From assembly GCA_019241495.1 (NCBI GenBank), contig JAFAWZ010000156.1:1-14517 (forward strand): a stretch of DNA of 14,517 bases, written 5' to 3'. Under the pieces are notes generated by a model. It was given only the letters and a program-made list of their open reading frames with translations. It made no database searches and was not told where the DNA came from. The DNA comes from Acidimicrobiales bacterium. Lineage in GTDB: Bacteria; Actinomycetota; Acidimicrobiia; Acidimicrobiales; Palsa-688. A program made the translations under genes and the position numbers. This document shows positions 12,837 to 14,517 of the stretch, piece after piece (within the stretch, counting starts at the first letter, position 1; each line of letters starts with the position of its first letter).

Positions 12837-14465
12837 TCAACAGTTGGGCGCCGCCTCGCCCGCTGGCAGGCCCGGGAGGCTGTAGCCCGACGCGTTGGTG
12901 CCGGGCACCGTCGTGGTGGGGGCCGTGGAGGCCGACGATCCTGACCCCGCCGCCGAGGGGGCGGGCGACGATCCCGATTCCGCCGTGGAGAAGCTGGTCC
13001 CGCTGATCACTTCGAGGTTGTAGGCGGCGGGCAGGGTGGACGACGCTGTCAGCGTGGCCCCGCCGGGGATCTGGGTGGCCAGCTGGCGGGCCGCGTCGAG
13101 GGAGGCGGGGCCGTAGAGGATCTCTGTCATGGGGTGGCTGTACCCGGGAGAGGTGGTGAGGGACTTGGTGTTGTAGCCGTACCCGGAGAGCAGGCTGGCG
13201 AGCGTCTTGGCCTGGCCGACCACCCCGGTGCCGTTGACCACTTCGATGCTCACCGACGACGGTGCGACCGAGACAGGAGGCGCCGCCGTCGTCGACGGCG
13301 TAGAAGTCTTGTGGCCGGTGGTCGGGGTAGAGGGATGGGTGGTGGTCGGCGAGGGCGGGGGAGCGTTGCCGAAGGCGTTGAAGGCGGCGATGGCCTGGGC
13401 CGCCTGCGGTTGTTGCAGGCCGAGCACGTCCGCCCCGCCCGCGGTCGTATAGGCGTAGTTCGGCAGGGTGATGGTCGGGATGGCCGAGGCGTCGATGGAC
13501 CGGAACTCCTTGGCCAGCGACAGCAACAACGACGAGCTGAACCCGCTGTCCACCGTCAGGTTCTTGGTGACGCCGGAGATGATGTCGTTGATGGCGAGCG
13601 GGTTGGTGAACTCCCCCTCCGCCTTCTTGATCATCTTCTTGATGAACGCCTGTTGGCGCTGGATGCGGGCCAGGTCCGACTCCGCCTCGAAGTGCCAGGA
13701 TCCGTTCAGGTAGTACTCGTAGTGGCGGGACCGGACGAAGGCGAGGGCCTGGTCGCCCGACAGGGCGACGCAGCCGGCGCGGGCCACGTTGAGGAGGGAG
13801 TAGGCGTCCTTGGCGGGGGTGGGAAAGTAGAAGCTCACCCCGCCCACCGCGTTGCTGACGTCGCGGAAGGTGTCGAAGTTCACCTCGACGTAGTGGTTGA
13901 CGGCGATGCCCAAGTCGGCCTGGATGGTCTGGACCAGCAGGTTGGCTCCGGTGTCGAAGGCCGAGTTGATCCGGTCGTCGCCGTGGCCGGGGATGTTGAC
14001 CCAAAGGTCCCTGGGTATGGACAGGAGCATGATCTGCCGGGTCGCCGGAGCCACCCGCGCCAGGATGATGGTGTCAGAACGCTGACCGGGAGTGGCGCTG
14101 CTCCCGCCGAACTGCTTGTTGTCGGCGTTGTTGGCCAGGGCGGAGCGGCTGTCGGATCCCACGATGAGCATGGTGAAGGGCTGGCCGCCGGCCACCCCGC
14201 CGGCCAGGTTGCTGATGTGCTCCCGGTGGATCTGGTCCAGCCGCCACTGCACATAGCCGTACGCCGAAGCCGTGCCGACGATGCACAGCGCGACCAGGAT
14301 GTTGACCGCGATCAGCACCCGGCGGGGCCAGCGGCGGCTACCTATCAGTCGTCCGAAGCGGGGAGTCGGCCGGTTCGATCGGGAACGGGGATCTTGCACG
14401 CGTCCAGTCAGTGTCCAGGCGGCCCGGGTCAGTGAGTCCTGCGTCGGCGCCCGCCCGCGGGTCAT
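12837..14465 (-). CDS. LytR-CpsA-Psr (LCP) family cell-wall glycopolymer ligase with LytR_C domain
   Basis: A 542-residue type II membrane protein. A basic cytosolic N-terminus of about 48 residues precedes one TM helix (about 49-70). The LCP catalytic domain (about 97-283) shows the conserved acid/arginine set: GSDSR (Asp105, Arg107), RSDTIILARV (Arg129, Asp131), SIPRDLWVNIPG (Arg152, Asp153) and ALAFVRSRHYE (Arg245, Arg247). These bind the polyprenyl-pyrophosphate head and metal. A Pro/Thr/Ser linker (about 369-403) leads to a LytR_C domain (about 404-492, VSIEVVNGTGVVGQAK), then a low-complexity Ser/Ala/Thr tail ending PNC. LCP enzymes transfer glycopolymers (teichoic acid, arabinogalactan or capsule) from lipid carriers to peptidoglycan outside the cell. 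The start ATG 14465 has GAGAGGGG about 8 nt upstream. A 12-bp hairpin ends the transcript. No glycopolymer genes are visible in the window to suggest the substrate. Confidence 0.95.
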   Translation of the reverse strand: MTRGRAPTQDSLTRAAWTLTGRVQDPRSRSNRPTPRFGRLIGSRRWPRRVLIAVNILVALCIVGTASAYGYVQWRLDQIHREHISNLAGGVAGGQPFTMLIVGSDSRSALANNADNKQFGGSSATPGQRSDTIILARVAPATRQIMLLSIPRDLWVNIPGHGDDRINSAFDTGANLLVQTIQADLGIAVNHYVEVNFDTFRDVSNAVGGVSFYFPTPAKDAYSLLNVARAGCVALSGDQALAFVRSRHYEYYLNGSWHFEAESDLARIQRQQAFIKKMIKKAEGEFTNPLAINDIISGVTKNLTVDSGFSSSLLLSLAKEFRSIDASAIPTITLPNYAYTTAGGADVLGLQQPQAAQAIAAFNAFGNAPPPSPTTTHPSTPTTGHKTSTPSTTAAPPVSVAPSSVSIEVVNGTGVVGQAKTLASLLSGYGYNTKSLTTSPGYSHPMTEILYGPASLDAARQLATQIPGGATLTASSTLPAAYNLEVISGTSFSTAESGSSPAPSAAGSGSSASTAPTTTVPGTNASGYSLPGLPAGEAAPNC

Positions 14466-14517
14466 GCTAGTGACCCCTCTCGCGGTGTTGGGGTATGGCA
14501 GCTACCTCGAACCCGCG

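Noticed and set aside
13134..14435. 433-codon plus-strand open frame over the LCP gene
   Set aside because: It is antisense to a clear LCP protein with all catalytic motifs; the translation is low-complexity Gly/Val/Asp/Arg.
14466..14517. GGTTCGAG on the minus strand, like a tRNA T-loop
   Set aside because: The pairing arms of a T-stem and an acceptor stem are missing, and the following bases do not continue a tRNA 3' end.

Overview
This window is high-GC DNA (roughly two thirds G+C by eye) with actinobacterial traits: a CIRCE-controlled groES-groL operon, a GuaB3-type IMP dehydrogenase-family protein without CBS domains, a luciferase-like probable F420-dependent oxidoreductase, an LCP cell-wall protein with a LytR_C domain, and several genes that start without a ribosome binding site just downstream of a TANNNT -10 box (leaderless starts). 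The gene order (rimI-tsaD-groES-groL-small ORF-Nudix, later guaB3-SDR-pcrA) suggests Actinomycetota, probably Acidimicrobiia. That placement is inference, not proof.

Layout. 1-1351: the 3' end of rimI and all of tsaD, overlapping by 4 nt (translation-associated modification). 1362-3422: promoter, perfect CIRCE operator, groES, groL and a GC-rich hairpin (chaperonin operon). 3437-4350: a leaderless 66-aa protein overlapping a CoA-pyrophosphatase-like Nudix hydrolase. 4360-4830: a broken gene, possibly PAAR-like, whose frame is disrupted by three perfect copies of a 17-nt tandem repeat and by a second indel near its end. 4799-5809 (minus): an MthK-like two-TM potassium channel with an RCK domain, which contains an internal Shine-Dalgarno and ATG just before the RCK domain. 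5890-6618: a divergent zinc-ribbon/proline-rich/CD225 membrane protein. 6733-7058: a second frameshifted small gene. 7059-7318: an intergenic stretch with an AT palindrome and a doubtful mini-ORF.

7319-8482: a GuaB3-family enzyme. 8563-9480 (minus): an SDR like the hydroxyacyl-CoA dehydrogenase part of peroxisomal MFE-2. 9555-11789: a PcrA/UvrD helicase with the C-terminal Tudor-like domain. 11812-12720 (minus): an LLM-class oxidoreductase. 12837-14465 (minus): an LCP protein. Convergent or tandem gene ends are marked by strong GC hairpins without T-tracts, and in two places the stem takes in stop-codon bases.

Most of the window is housekeeping. The unusual part is 4.3-7.3 kb, where two (perhaps three) small genes are frameshifted while all the long flanking genes are intact. 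The best leads are the 17-nt repeat that cycles reading frames, the internal start in the channel gene, and the repeated leaderless-start architecture. I see no complete novel multi-gene system, CRISPR array, insertion sequence, tRNA or rRNA.
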